From positions 558,001 to 622,000 of the forward strand of contig CAVSIY010000002.1 of NCBI GenBank assembly GCA_963728165.1: a stretch of 64,000 nt of DNA. Reading direction: 5' to 3'. Below the pieces are notes generated by a model, which saw only the letters and a program-made list of their open reading frames with translations, was not told the DNA's origin and ran no database searches. This DNA comes from Hyphomicrobium_A sp963728165 (lineage in GTDB: Bacteria > Pseudomonadota > Alphaproteobacteria > Rhizobiales > Hyphomicrobiaceae). Positions 36,741-46,297 of this stretch are shown piece by piece (the stretch's first letter is position 1; each line of letters starts with the position of its first letter). Both the position numbers and the translations under genes were made by a program.

Positions 36741-37859
36741 GTGGCGGCGGACGTTGAGACGGTGGTGGTCGGCGCCGGCGTGGTCGGCCTCGCGATCGCG
36801 CGCGCGCTGGCCCGCAAGGGCCAAGAGGTGCTGGTGCTCGAGCGCCACGACCGCATCGGCTCGGAGACGAGCTCGCGCAACTCCGAGGTGATCCACGCCG
36901 GGATCTACTATCCGCCCGGTTCGCTGCGCGCGAGGCTGTGCGTCAGCGGCAAAGAGCAGCTCTATGCCTTCTGCGCCGAGAACGGCGTCGCGCACACCCG
37001 CTGCGGCAAGCTGCTTGTTGCCACGCAAGACGCCGAGATCGCCAGGCTGGAGGCGATCGCTGCCACCGCCCGCGCCAACGGCGTCGCCGACCTGCGTCGG
37101 CTCAGCGCGGAGGAGGCGCGCGCGCTCGAGCCGGAGGTCGCCTGCGTCGCCGCCTATCTCTCGCCCTCGACCGGCGTCATCGACAGCCACGGCCTGATGC
37201 TGGCACTGGAAGGCCATCTGACGGCGAAGGGCGGCGAGGTCGTGCTCAATGCCAGCGCCACCGGCCTCGCCCGGCTCGACGACGGCGGATTTGCCATCGA
37301 CATCGACAGCGGCGGCGAGACGAGCCGCCTCACCGCCAAGACCCTCGTGCTCGCCGCCGGCTTCGGCGGCACCGAGCTGGGGCGCATGCTCACCTACCCC
37401 CACAACTACCGGGTACCCCGGACCTATCCCGCCAAGGGCCACTACTTCTCGCTCAGCGGTCGCGCACCCTTCCGCCACCTCGTCTACCCGATGCCGCAGG
37501 GCGCCTGGCTCGGCGTGCACCTGACGCTCGACGTCGCAGGGCGCGCCAAGTTCGGACCCGACATCGAATGGAAGGACGAGGTCAGCTACGATTTCGAGGA
37601 CCCGGAGGGCGAGCGACGCATCACCTTCGAGCACGAGATCCGCCGCTACTGGCCGGGGCTCCCGGACGGGGCCCTGCACCCCGATTATGTCGGCGTACGC
37701 CCTAAGATCTACCGCCAGGGCGAGCCGGTCGCCGATTTCGCCATCCACGGGGCGGAGACACACGGCCTCGCCGGCCTCGTCGCCCTTTACGGCATCGAGA
37801 GCCCGGGGCTCACCTCCTCGCTCGCCATCGGCGATACCGTGGCCGCACTTCTCGGCTGA
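36741..37859 (+). CDS. FAD-dependent oxidoreductase, LhgO-like
   Basis: 372 residues from a GTG with GGAGGG 9 bases upstream. Rossmann FAD motif VVGAGVVGLAIARALA at the N-terminus, Glu of strand 2 in VLERHDRIG, and the substrate-site motif SSRNSEVIHAGIYYPPGSLRA. That motif is typical of the L-2-hydroxyglutarate oxidase/dehydrogenase branch of the DAO family. The C-terminal GLVALYGIESPGLTSSLAIG closes the FAD domain. It probably oxidises a small 2-hydroxy acid and passes electrons to quinone or O2. A glycerol-3-phosphate or D-amino-acid substrate is a less likely alternative. Confidence 0.87.
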   Translation: MAADVETVVVGAGVVGLAIARALARKGQEVLVLERHDRIGSETSSRNSEVIHAGIYYPPGSLRARLCVSGKEQLYAFCAENGVAHTRCGKLLVATQDAEIARLEAIAATARANGVADLRRLSAEEARALEPEVACVAAYLSPSTGVIDSHGLMLALEGHLTAKGGEVVLNASATGLARLDDGGFAIDIDSGGETSRLTAKTLVLAAGFGGTELGRMLTYPHNYRVPRTYPAKGHYFSLSGRAPFRHLVYPMPQGAWLGVHLTLDVAGRAKFGPDIEWKDEVSYDFEDPEGERRITFEHEIRRYWPGLPDGALHPDYVGVRPKIYRQGEPVADFAIHGAETHGLAGLVALYGIESPGLTSSLAIGDTVAALLG

Positions 37860-37992
37860 GTGATGCACCGGCGCCGCGCCCGGCCGGGCCGACCCCTGCT
37901 ATGCTGGCCGAATCAGGGCGCCGACAAACTGGCGCCCATTTGGCGTGGCAGAGGCGCCAAACACGCCCGATCCTGAGGGGGATGCTACGGGA

Positions 37993-38571
37993 ATGAGCTG
38001 GCATATGCGGGGTCTTGTTTATTCTCTTGCGACGGCCGCGCTCGCGGCTGCAGGCGCCGGCGCATGGGCCGGCGAGAGCCTCGACGGCTACTGGATGGAT
38101 TCGGACGGCGAGGTTCTCCTCAACATCGGCCGCTGCGGCAACGCGCGCTGCGGCAAGGTCGCCTGGCTGAGAAAGCCGCGCGGTGCCGACGGCGCCCCCT
38201 TGCGCGATTTCCGCAACCCAGACCCCAGGCTGCAGAGGCGCTTCGTCTGCGGCCTTGCAGTCGTCACCGGCTTCCGTAAGCAGGCGGACGGCACCTGGGG
38301 CGACGGCACCGTCTACGTTCCCGACCACGGCATGAGCTTCTCGGGCGAAGCGCAGGTGCTCGGACCAAACCATGTGAAGGTGAGCGGCTACGTGTTCCTG
38401 CCGATCTTCGGCTCGTCGGAAGTGTGGACCCGCGTCAACCGCCAGCCGCCGACCTGCGAGGAGCAAGCCAAGATGCTTGCAGCCGGGCAGTGGTCGGAGG
38501 ACATCACCAAGTGGCCGGAGCTCACCTCGGACCCTGCCGCCCAGCCGACGCCGCCCATGGCCGCACGCTAG
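37993..38571 (+). CDS. DUF2147 secreted protein
   Basis: 192 residues if started at 37993 (MSWHMRGL); 38005 (MRGLVY) or a GTG at 37945 are alternatives. A signal peptide with AAGAGAWAGE cleavage region is clear. The mature domain begins SLDGYWMDSDGEVLLNIGRCGNARCGKVAWL, which is DUF2147, a beta-barrel-like periplasmic domain. Four cysteines are probably disulfide-paired. A Pro/Ala-rich tail follows. Function unknown. A second DUF2147 protein is encoded at 39399-40133, with one secreted protein gene between them. Confidence 0.83.
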   Translation: MSWHMRGLVYSLATAALAAAGAGAWAGESLDGYWMDSDGEVLLNIGRCGNARCGKVAWLRKPRGADGAPLRDFRNPDPRLQRRFVCGLAVVTGFRKQADGTWGDGTVYVPDHGMSFSGEAQVLGPNHVKVSGYVFLPIFGSSEVWTRVNRQPPTCEEQAKMLAAGQWSEDITKWPELTSDPAAQPTPPMAAR

Positions 38572-38629
38572 GGGCCGCGCGCTGAGGCGCCCGCGCGCAA
38601 AGACGCGTACGCCGGAGGCTTCCTTGGAC

Positions 38630-39208
38630 ATGCATGCGAAGCGCTTCTTCTGGCTCGCCCTGATGCTGGCGCTGGCCGGGTCGGCCGGCGCGCAAGAGCG
38701 CCCCACCGAGACGGGGCCCGCCCACGCCGTTCGGATGTTCAACGTGTTCTGCTTGAGCCAGCTTCCCGATCTCGACGGCGTGCGCAAGGCGGCAGGCTTC
38801 GGCGAGTTCGCCCAGATCACCGGCAAGGAGCTCGAGCAGTATCGCGCCGCGGCGCCGGCAGACGAGCTCTACGCCTGGAGCTTTCACGATGCGGGCGGCA
38901 AGTACGTCCTCACCGCAACACGGGCGAAGCCGGGTGCGAACCCGAAGACGGCCGCGCTGGCGCTCGCCAAGTCGACGGGCGTCGCCTGCTCGCTGCTCTT
39001 TCCCGCGACCGCTCCCAAGGACGCGCTGCTCAAGGAGCTCTCAGCCCTTCTGGGGCGCGCGCCCGCCCGCGCGTGGGACGAGGGCACTACGCGGGTCTAT
39101 CTGTGGAGCGGCCAGACGGGGAAGCTTCTGAGCCATGTTTACTACTATGCGCCCGCCGCCGACGGCCCGCCGGGCGTGCTCAGCGCCAGCATCTTCGCCA
39201 AGGACTAG
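38630..39208 (+). CDS. Secreted hypothetical protein between two DUF2147 genes
   Basis: 192 residues from the ATG at 38630; a TTG at 38624 has better spacing to GGAGG (38614-38618). Signal peptide (FFWLALMLALAGSAGAQ) with a typical AxA site. The mature part has Cys in NVFCLSQLPDLDG and VACSLLF, and a mixed alpha/beta pattern. I do not recognise the family with confidence. It sits 58 bases after a DUF2147 gene and may share its transcript. Confidence 0.72.
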   Translation: MHAKRFFWLALMLALAGSAGAQERPTETGPAHAVRMFNVFCLSQLPDLDGVRKAAGFGEFAQITGKELEQYRAAAPADELYAWSFHDAGGKYVLTATRAKPGANPKTAALALAKSTGVACSLLFPATAPKDALLKELSALLGRAPARAWDEGTTRVYLWSGQTGKLLSHVYYYAPAADGPPGVLSASIFAKD

Positions 39209-39398
39209 GAAAAGCGTAGCCAGAGCGCCACATTCCGGCCCCGAGATGGCCGGAACGCCGGGGTGCGACCTCGCGTTGTTCCGCCTGGAACAGCGTTATG
39301 GCGTAATTGGGAGGAGATTGGCGGCGTGCGGGGTGAAGAGCCCACCGCTCGACCCGTGAATTCCATATCGAGGCCCAAACCAATTTGAAAGGTGACCT

Positions 39399-40133
39399 AT
39401 GCGGATCAACGCGACAGCCCTGACGGTGGCCGCAATCGCCGCCGCCCTCATCTCGGCCGGTGCAGCGCGCGCCGATGAGAGCCCGCTCGGATTGTGGATC
39501 GACCACACCGGCCGCGGCGCCGTCGAGATCACCGACTGCAACGGCAAGCTGTGCGGGCACATCGCCTGGCTCAAGGATGCGAAAAATGGATCCGTCTGCG
39601 GCGAGCAGGTGCTGGGCGACGTCAAGCCCGTCGGCGGCAACAAATGGGACAACGGCTGGATCTACGATCCCGACTCCGACTCCAAATACGACGTCGAGAT
39701 TACGCCCAAGGGCGACACGCTGAGCGTCGTGGGTTACGCCGGCACCAAGTGGCTGAGCGAGACCATGACCTGGAAGCGCGCACCCGCCGATCTGCAGAAG
39801 TGCTCCAAGTCCGACACGGCAGCTGCCGCTCCTGCGTCGAAGACGAGCAAGACCGCGGCAGCGACGCCCGCCGGCAAACCCGATGCGAAGGTTGCGGCCA
39901 TAGCCGAGCCTAAGGCGGAAGCCAAAGCAGACGCCAAGGCGCCGGAGGCCGGCATCGACAAGCAGGCCGCCGCCCCCGAGGCCGGCGAGCCCGAAGCCAA
40001 GACCACGAAGAAAGCCGACAAGGCCGCCGCCAAGATCGCCGAGGTCTTGAACTTGCGCAAGACGAAGGGCGGCAACTGCAAGATCGACGTGCCCTTCCTC
40101 GACGCAACCGTCGCGTTCCCCTGCGACGACTAA
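39399..40133 (+). CDS. DUF2147 secreted protein with long Ala/Lys-rich tail
   Basis: 244 residues. Signal peptide MRINATALTVAAIAAALISAGAARA. DUF2147 domain from SPLGLWIDHTGRGAVEITDCNGKLCGHIAWLKD to KWLSETMTWKRA (about residues 28-128). About 75 residues of Ala/Lys/Glu/Pro low complexity follow, then a short ordered end with two Cys (GGNCKIDVPFL...FPCDD). The tail is not part of DUF2147 and may bind the cell wall or nucleic acid by charge. The start has AAAGGTGA. A good terminator hairpin follows at 40169-40200. Confidence 0.85.
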   Translation: MRINATALTVAAIAAALISAGAARADESPLGLWIDHTGRGAVEITDCNGKLCGHIAWLKDAKNGSVCGEQVLGDVKPVGGNKWDNGWIYDPDSDSKYDVEITPKGDTLSVVGYAGTKWLSETMTWKRAPADLQKCSKSDTAAAAPASKTSKTAAATPAGKPDAKVAAIAEPKAEAKADAKAPEAGIDKQAAAPEAGEPEAKTTKKADKAAAKIAEVLNLRKTKGGNCKIDVPFLDATVAFPCDD

Positions 40134-40152
40134 GTCAACAATCTTGCGGCTC

Positions 40153-41899
40153 CTAGGCGCCGCGCCAGAGGCCCGTGGTCCACGCCGCGGGCCTTTTCTC
40201 TTCGTCGTCGGTGTACGCGAGGATGCTCGCCGGCAGGTCGCGGCCGCGCGCGATGCCGATCACCCCGACCGGCTCCGCCACCCCGCGCACCGGCACCTGC
40301 ATCGTGACCTCGGATGCGGGCTCCCAGCCGGCCTGGCGCGCCACCTCGAGCGAGATCACCACCTGGAAGCCTTTCTCTTTCGATAGCGCCTCGAGCCGGC
40401 TTGCGACGTTGACGGCATTGCCGATGACGGTGAAGTCGACCGCCTCGCCGTAGCCGATGCGTCCGAGCAGAAGCGGCCCGGCGTCGACGCCGATGCCGAC
40501 GGCGAGCGGGCGGCCGATCTCGGCCTCGAGCTTGGCATTGATGTGGTCGAGCGCCAGATCGATGGCGCGCACCGTGCGCAGCGCTTGCCGGCAGGCGATC
40601 TCGACGCCCACGCGCTGCCCGAACACGGCGAGCAGCCCGTCGCCTAAGAACTTGTCGATCCAGCCCCCGTGCTCGGTGATGGCCGCGCCGATGACGCCGA
40701 AGAACTCGTTCAAGACGAAGACGACGTCGAACGGCAGCCGCTTCTGCGAAAAGCGCGTGAAGTCGCGCAGATCGACGAACATGACGGCGAGCGATTTCTC
40801 CACGCCGCCCGAATCCGCCTCCTCGAGCTCGGCGGCCTCCGGGCCCGCGGTCGCCGCCTTTAGGAGCCGCGTCACCACCATGCTTTCGGTCGGACGGATC
40901 TGGCAGGCGAGCCGCACATTCGGCGGCGCGCCGATGGAGCCGAGCGTCACGCTCTCGGGAAACGTCGGCGCGGGCAGCGACGACGCACCCCGATCGATGC
41001 GCACGCGGCAGGTGGAGCAGCGCGCACGCCCGCCGCAGACGGAGGCGTGCGGCACCTTGGCCGCGCGGCTGATCTCGAGCAGCGTCGGCCCCTGCGGCAC
41101 CTTGATCGTGGGACCGCCCGAGTAGGCGATCGTCACCTTGGGCCCGAACAGGCGCGCCCCATAGGCCCAGGCGATGCAGGCGACGACGACTGCGAGCAGG
41201 GCTGAGAACTCGATGCGCGACAGCGTCCTGAGCCAGGCGAGCCGGTTTGCGTCGGCAGCGCTCGGCCAGTGCGTCAGGCTCTTCAAAGTGTCGAACACGC
41301 GCGGCACCTCGATTGCCGAGGCGACGCCGCTGCCGGCGACGATGAAGCCGCCGAGCGCCGCCAGCGGCACCACGATGGCCGCCGCCAGCAGCAGCGGAAA
41401 CGCGCGCCGGTAGGGCGCATAGAGCCGCAGCCAGAAATGGAGGCCGAGACAGGCGTGAACTCCACACGATGACGAGGAGCAGGCTTTGCGTCAGCGCGCT
41501 CGCCGGCCACAGGCGCGCGAGCTCGTAGACGTAAAGATCGTTCACGCCGAAGAACACATGCGAGATGCGCGTGTTGACGATGTGCGGAAACAGCAGGAAC
41601 GGTATGGCGAGGCCGAGTGCCACTTGCAACGCCTCCCAGCGCGGCAGCCGCAGGGTGGCGCGGCCGGCGAGCTTGTAGAGCGCCAGCCCGATGTGAGTGA
41701 TGAGCGCGCTGAGCAGAATGATCGTGCCGGGCCACGACCGCGTCACCGCCCAGCGCCACTGCTGCACGTCCTGCATCCAGTCCACGCTGAAGAGGCCGAG
41801 CGCGTGATTGAGGAAGTGCGTCAGGACGAACGCGAACAGGATGAGCCCGGAGGCGAGCCGCAGCCTCTGGAGGACGTCGCCGCGCCAAAGGATGTGCAT
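40153..41899 (-). CDS. Membrane adenylate/guanylate cyclase with 2Fe-2S ferredoxin domain (one frame change)
   Basis: About 581 residues once one extra base near 41461 is bridged. The first ~190 residues are membrane helices rich in His (LTHFLNHALGL, ITHIGLALYKL, HIVNTRISHVF, VHACLGLHFW), resembling fumarate-reductase/cytochrome-b type haem helices. A [2Fe-2S] ferredoxin domain follows (CGGRARCSTC plus a later ACQIRPTES Cys). The C-terminal class III cyclase has VMFVDLRDFTRFSQ, WIDKFLGDGLLAVFG and GDAGPL/GRIGYGEAVDFTVIGN-type segments. The architecture suggests cyclic-nucleotide synthesis controlled by the redox state of the membrane or of the ferredoxin centre. Confidence 0.85.
40169..40200 (+). 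terminator. Rho-independent terminator inside the end of the convergent cyclase gene
   Basis: AGGCCCGTGG-TCCACG-CCGCGGGCCT (10-bp stem with one G-T pair, 6-base loop) followed by TTTCTC. It ends transcripts from the DUF2147 gene that stops at 40133, yet lies within the last codons of the oppositely oriented cyclase gene. Confidence 0.6.
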
Positions 41900-42054
41900 A
41901 CCGATCGGGCCCGTTCGCTGCTGCCGCAATGCATTATCGCCGCGCCCAGACTATAGCCAGTGAACAAGTGCAGCGTTACTCCGGACCTGCCATAGCGAAT
42001 CGCGCATTTCTTGCAGAATTCGCCGATTACCCGCGCCGAGGAGACTGCCCGCGC

Positions 42055-42955
42055 ATGGCTCGCGCCTTGATAGCCGCTCTGACGGCGCTGTCTCTCGCGT
42101 CGACGGCCGCCCTGAGCCAGAGCGCCGGCCCCGCGGTTTCGGACCCAAACGCCAAGCTCAGCGTCGAGGGCGGTCAATACGACGGAGAGCAGTCCGCGCT
42201 CGCGCTCGGAAGCTACACGCTGCCACTGGGTCATGCGTTCGGCCTGCAGGCGGATGGCGCACTCGGGCGCATCGACCAAGGCACGATGGGCGGCGGCGGG
42301 CTCCATCTCTTCACGCGTGATCCATCGCGCTACTTGCTCGGGCTCTACGGCAGCTATCACACCTGGGAGTCGATCGACATCTGGAGGGCCGCCGCCGAGG
42401 TGCAGCTCTACGCGGGCCGCTTCTCGCTCGACGGCCTCGGCGGCTACGAGAGTGTTGCCGTTCCGGAGACCATCGGCGGCCTCACCGTCCTTGACCCGCA
42501 TGACGACCATGTCTTCGGGCAGGTCGACCTCGCCTACTACCCGATCGACGACCTCAAGGTCTACGGCGGCTACCGCTACGTCAACGAGGCGAGCCTGGGT
42601 GCGGCCGGCATCGAATACCTCATGCGTGCCGATGACTCGCCGATCTCGATCTTCGCCAAGGCCGACTTCGGCGAGGAACAGTACAACCGTATCACCGGCG
42701 GGGTGAAGTTCTACCTCGGGCCCAATGCCGACAAAGTCGCTGATGGCGCGCCACCGCACCGAGGACCCGGAGAACTACACGCCGATGTTCGCACGCCTTT
42801 CCAAAATCGGCGTACTCCAGTGCACGGTCAACAGCGTCATGATGGTAACGAGCCCGGCCAACGGCCAGTGCGTTTGCCCGCCCGGCACGTTCCAGCCCGG
42901 TTCCCCGCCGACGCCGGGCATCACCGGGGGCTTTGTCTGTTTCAGCAGCAATTAG
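42055..42955 (+). CDS. Secreted/outer-membrane beta-barrel-like protein (one frame change)
   Basis: About 299 residues when one extra A near 42733 (ACAAAGTCG) is removed. A signal peptide (ARALIAALTALSLASTAALSQ) leads to alternating aromatic strands (FGLQADGALGRI, GGGLHLF, YLLGLYGSYHTW, VYGGYRYVNEAS, IFAKADFGEEQYNRITGGVKFYLG) that look like a small outer-membrane beta-barrel. After the frame change, the tail reads DKSLMARHRTEDPENY, and ends in a Cys-containing Pro/Gly region (CVCPPGTF...GGFVCFSSN) resembling a compact disulfide module. I do not know a named family. It is divergent from the cyclase gene. Confidence 0.68.
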
Positions 42956-42971
42956 CGTGTCGGGTTCGGCT

Positions 42972-44054
42972 TCAGCGCCGGTCGCCGCTGGCGAGCCACC
43001 GCTCCAGGAAGGCCGAGTAGCGCGACATGGAAAAGCAGAAGATCCAGAAAATAAGGCCTGCAAAGAAGTAGCCGGTCGCCGCCGTCTGCGGGGAGAACCA
43101 CTTGGCGTCGGATGAGATCGACTGCTGCACGATGCCGAGGAGATCAAAGAGCCCGATGATGAGCACGAGGCTCGTATCCTTGAACAGCGCGATGAACGAG
43201 TTGACGATGCCGGGGATGACGAGCTTCAGGGCCTGCGGCAGCACGATCAGCCCCATTTTCTGCGCATAGGAGAGCCCCAGCGCGTCGGCCGCCTCGTACT
43301 GCCCGCGCGGGATCGCCTGCAGGCCGCCGCGGATCACCTCCGCCAAGTAAGCAGCCGAGAACAGCGCCACGCCGATCAGCGCGCGCAGAAGCTTGTCGAA
43401 GGTGACGTCGGGCGGCAGGAACAAGGGCAGCATCACCGAGGACATGAACAGCACGGTGACCAGCGGCACGCCGCGCACGAACTCGATGAAGCCGATCGAC
43501 ACCCAGCGCACGATGGGGAGCTCCGATCTCCGCCCCAGCGCCAACAGAATGCCGATGGGGAACGAGGCGGCGATGCCGACGGAGGCCACGACCAGCGTCA
43601 GGAACAGGCCGCCCCATAGCTCCGTCGGCACGTGCGGCAGCCAGAAGATCCCCCCCGTCACCAGCACGAACCCGACGATGGGAAAGACGATGAGCAAATA
43701 GATCGACAGCCACAGCTTGCCCGGCACGCGCGGGATCATCAGCGGCACCAGCCCGGCGAGCGCCAGAAGATACGTGAGGTTGATGCGCCAGCGCTCGGCA
43801 TCCGGATAGCGCCCGTACATGAAGAGCCCGAACTTGTGCGCGATGAACGGCCAGCAGGCCCCTGCTCCCGGCTTGTTGCAGGTGGCCCCGTCGTCGCCTG
43901 TAAACACGGCGCTGAAAAGCGCCCAGCCGAGAAAGCGCGTGACGACGACCCAGATGATCGCCAGCGCGATCAAGGTCAGCACCGTGTTGCCCCACGAGGA
44001 GAAGAGATTGGCTTTGAGCCAATCGATGCGCGTCGCGTGTCCCCGGGCTGCCAT
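42972..44054 (-). CDS. aapM: General L-amino acid ABC transporter permease AapM
   Basis: About 360 residues from the ATG at 44054 (a GTG one codon earlier is also possible). The C-terminal half is a HisM-type permease domain: LTLVVASVGIAASFPIGILLALGRR, the EAA loop (EVIRGGLQAIPRGQYEAADALGLS) that contacts AapP, and ALKLVIPGIVNSFIALFKDTSLV. The N-terminal half adds extra TM segments, as in Rhizobium AapM. With AapQ it forms the channel for L-amino acids. It is the last gene of the leftward aap cluster. Confidence 0.94.
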   Translation of the reverse strand: MAARGHATRIDWLKANLFSSWGNTVLTLIALAIIWVVVTRFLGWALFSAVFTGDDGATCNKPGAGACWPFIAHKFGLFMYGRYPDAERWRINLTYLLALAGLVPLMIPRVPGKLWLSIYLLIVFPIVGFVLVTGGIFWLPHVPTELWGGLFLTLVVASVGIAASFPIGILLALGRRSELPIVRWVSIGFIEFVRGVPLVTVLFMSSVMLPLFLPPDVTFDKLLRALIGVALFSAAYLAEVIRGGLQAIPRGQYEAADALGLSYAQKMGLIVLPQALKLVIPGIVNSFIALFKDTSLVLIIGLFDLLGIVQQSISSDAKWFSPQTAATGYFFAGLIFWIFCFSMSRYSAFLERWLASGDRR

Positions 44055-44058
44055 CACA

Positions 44059-45252
44059 CTACCGCTCCACCAGCGCCATGCGCGCGTTGAACCAGTTCAT
44101 GGCGAGCGCGGTAGCTAAGCTGATCCCGAGATAGACGCCCATGGTGATGAGGATCACCTCGACCGCCTGGTTGGTCTGGTTGAGCACGGTGCCGGCGAAC
44201 ACCGATACGAGATCGGGATAGCCGATCGCCACCGCGAGCGAGGAGTTCTTGGTGAGGTTCAGATACTGGTTGGTGAGCGGCGGGATGACGACGCGCATCG
44301 CCTGCGGGATGACGACGAGGCGCTGCACCTGCCAGGGCCGCAGGCCGAGCGCCCGTGCGGCCTCCTTCTGCCCGAGCGGCACCGCCTCGATGCCGGAGCG
44401 CACGATCTCGGCGATGAAGGCGGCCGTGTAGAGCGTGAGGCCCAGCAGCAGCGCGATCAGCTCGGGCAGGAGCACGATCCCGCCTTCGAGGTTGTAGCGC
44501 CCGAGCGTCGGCACCTCAAACGACAGCGGCATGCCCAGCGCCAGGAACATCACAAGCGGCGGGATGACGACGGCGGCAAGCCCGTACCAGAAGGTGGGCA
44601 CCTGCTCTCCGGTCGCGAGCCGCTTGCGTTTGGCCCACTGACCGATCGCAACCGCGCCGGCGATGCCCGCGACCAAGGCTGCGAGGACTGCGGCCATGCC
44701 CGGCTGCCACACAGGCGCCGGCAGGTAGATGCCGCGGTTGGTGACGCCGATAGAGAAGGGCAGCCGGAAGTTCGCTTGCGGCGCCGGCAGCGAGATCAGC
44801 AGCGCGATGTACCAGGCCAAAAGCTGCAACAGCAGCGGCACGTTGCGCACGATCTCCACGTAGACGGCGGCAAGCGTCGCCACCAGCCAGTTCGCCGACA
44901 GACGCGCCAAGCCGATGATGAACCCCAGAATGGTGGCGAGCACGACGCCGAGCACCGCGACCAGCAGCGTGTTGGTGAGGCCGACCCAGAACACGGCGCC
45001 GTAGGTCGAGGTGCTCGAATAGGGGATCAGCGACTGCGAGATGTCGAAGCCCGCGGGCTTGTCGAGAAAGCCGAAGCCGGTGGCGATGTTCTGCGCTTTG
45101 AGGTTCGCCGCCGTGTTGAGCGCGATCTCGAGGAAGAGCGCCGCGACGCCGACGAGCAGCGCGACTTGAAAGATGAGCCCGCGCGTCTTGGGGTCGTAGA
45201 GCCAGTCGAGGCTCGTCAATGATCGTTTCGGCGTTTTTGCAGCGCGCGCCAT
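44059..45252 (-). CDS. aapQ: General L-amino acid ABC transporter permease AapQ
   Basis: 397 residues from the ATG at 45252 (AAAGGGGG upstream); an open frame to 45309 was rejected. About eight TM segments. The EAA loop is EIVRSGIEAVPLGQKEAARALGLRPWQ, with the following PQAMRVVIPPLTNQYLNLTKNSSLA typical of the family. AapQ is usually longer than AapM because of a soluble loop, seen here around residues 160-230. It is 14 bases after aapJ and 4 before aapM. Confidence 0.94.
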   Translation of the reverse strand: MARAAKTPKRSLTSLDWLYDPKTRGLIFQVALLVGVAALFLEIALNTAANLKAQNIATGFGFLDKPAGFDISQSLIPYSSTSTYGAVFWVGLTNTLLVAVLGVVLATILGFIIGLARLSANWLVATLAAVYVEIVRNVPLLLQLLAWYIALLISLPAPQANFRLPFSIGVTNRGIYLPAPVWQPGMAAVLAALVAGIAGAVAIGQWAKRKRLATGEQVPTFWYGLAAVVIPPLVMFLALGMPLSFEVPTLGRYNLEGGIVLLPELIALLLGLTLYTAAFIAEIVRSGIEAVPLGQKEAARALGLRPWQVQRLVVIPQAMRVVIPPLTNQYLNLTKNSSLAVAIGYPDLVSVFAGTVLNQTNQAVEVILITMGVYLGISLATALAMNWFNARMALVER

Positions 45253-45266
45253 CCCCCTTTCGCTCC

Positions 45267-46280
45267 CTACCGGATCGGGGGCGCGTAATGCAGCCCGCCG
45301 TCGGTCCACAGCCGGTTTAGCCCGCGCGCGATGTGGAGGCGCGAGCCCTTGCCGACATTGCGCTCAAACAACTCCCCGTAGTTGCCGACGTTCTTGACGA
45401 TCTCGTAGGCCCAGTCGTTCGACAGCCCGATGCCCTTGCCGAAGTCGCCCTCCACGCCCAACAGGCGCCGGATCTCGGGATTGGGGGATTTCAGCATCTC
45501 GTCGACGTTGGCCTGGGCGATGCCCAGCTCCTCCGCGTTGAGCCAGGCAAAAAGCGTCCATTGCACCAGGTTCGCCCACGCATCGTCGCCTTGGCGCACC
45601 ACCGGCCCCAGCGGCTCCTTCGATATGATCTCGGGCAGCACCTCGTTGGCGTCGGGATCGGCGAGCTTGATGCGCTGCGCGTAAAGCCCCGAACTATCGG
45701 TCGTATAGGCGTCGCAGCGGCCGAGGTTGTAGGCATTGATCGCCTCCTCGTTCTTCTCGAACACCACCGGTTTGAAGGTGAGCTTGTGCGTGCGGAAGTA
45801 GTCGGCGACGTTGAGCTCGTTGGTGGTACCGGTCTGCATGCAGATGCTGGCGCCGGCGAGTTGCGCCACCGAGGTGATGCCGAGGCTCTTTTTTACGAGA
45901 AAGCCCTGCCCGTCGTAGTAGGTGATGCCGACGAAATCGAGCCCCTGGTCGGTGTCGCGGCTCATGGTCCAGGTGGTGTTGCGCGAAAGGAGATCGATCT
46001 CGCCCGACTGCAGCGCCGTGAAGCGCTCCTTGGCCGACAGCGGCACGAACTTGACCTTGGTCGGGTCCTTGAAGATCGCCGAGGCGACGGCGCGGCAGAA
46101 ATCAACATCGAGGCCCTGCCACTCGCCCTTGTCGTCGGGCGCGCTGAAGCCGGCAAGCCCGATGTTGACGCCGCAGCGCAGATCTCCGCGCCCCCTGACC
46201 TCATCCAGCGTCGCCGCCTGCGCCAGCATCGGGAGCACCGCCGCGGCGGCAAGGGCTAAGATCGCGGTCGCGTACCGCAT
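45267..46280 (-). CDS. aapJ: General L-amino acid ABC transporter binding protein AapJ
   Basis: 337 residues. A signal peptide (ATAILALAAAAVLPMLAQA) leads to a type II solute-binding protein: LRCGVNIGLAGFSAPDDKGEWQGLDVDFCRA, AKERFTALQSGEIDLLSRNTTWT, GRCDAYTTDSSGLYAQR. It captures L-amino acids in the periplasm for AapQM. GAGGAG lies before the ATG at 46280. The frame is open upstream across aapP, which is only a shadow. Confidence 0.96.
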   Translation of the reverse strand: MRYATAILALAAAAVLPMLAQAATLDEVRGRGDLRCGVNIGLAGFSAPDDKGEWQGLDVDFCRAVASAIFKDPTKVKFVPLSAKERFTALQSGEIDLLSRNTTWTMSRDTDQGLDFVGITYYDGQGFLVKKSLGITSVAQLAGASICMQTGTTNELNVADYFRTHKLTFKPVVFEKNEEAINAYNLGRCDAYTTDSSGLYAQRIKLADPDANEVLPEIISKEPLGPVVRQGDDAWANLVQWTLFAWLNAEELGIAQANVDEMLKSPNPEIRRLLGVEGDFGKGIGLSNDWAYEIVKNVGNYGELFERNVGKGSRLHIARGLNRLWTDGGLHYAPPIR

Positions 46281-46297
46281 CAGCTGTGCTCCTCGGC

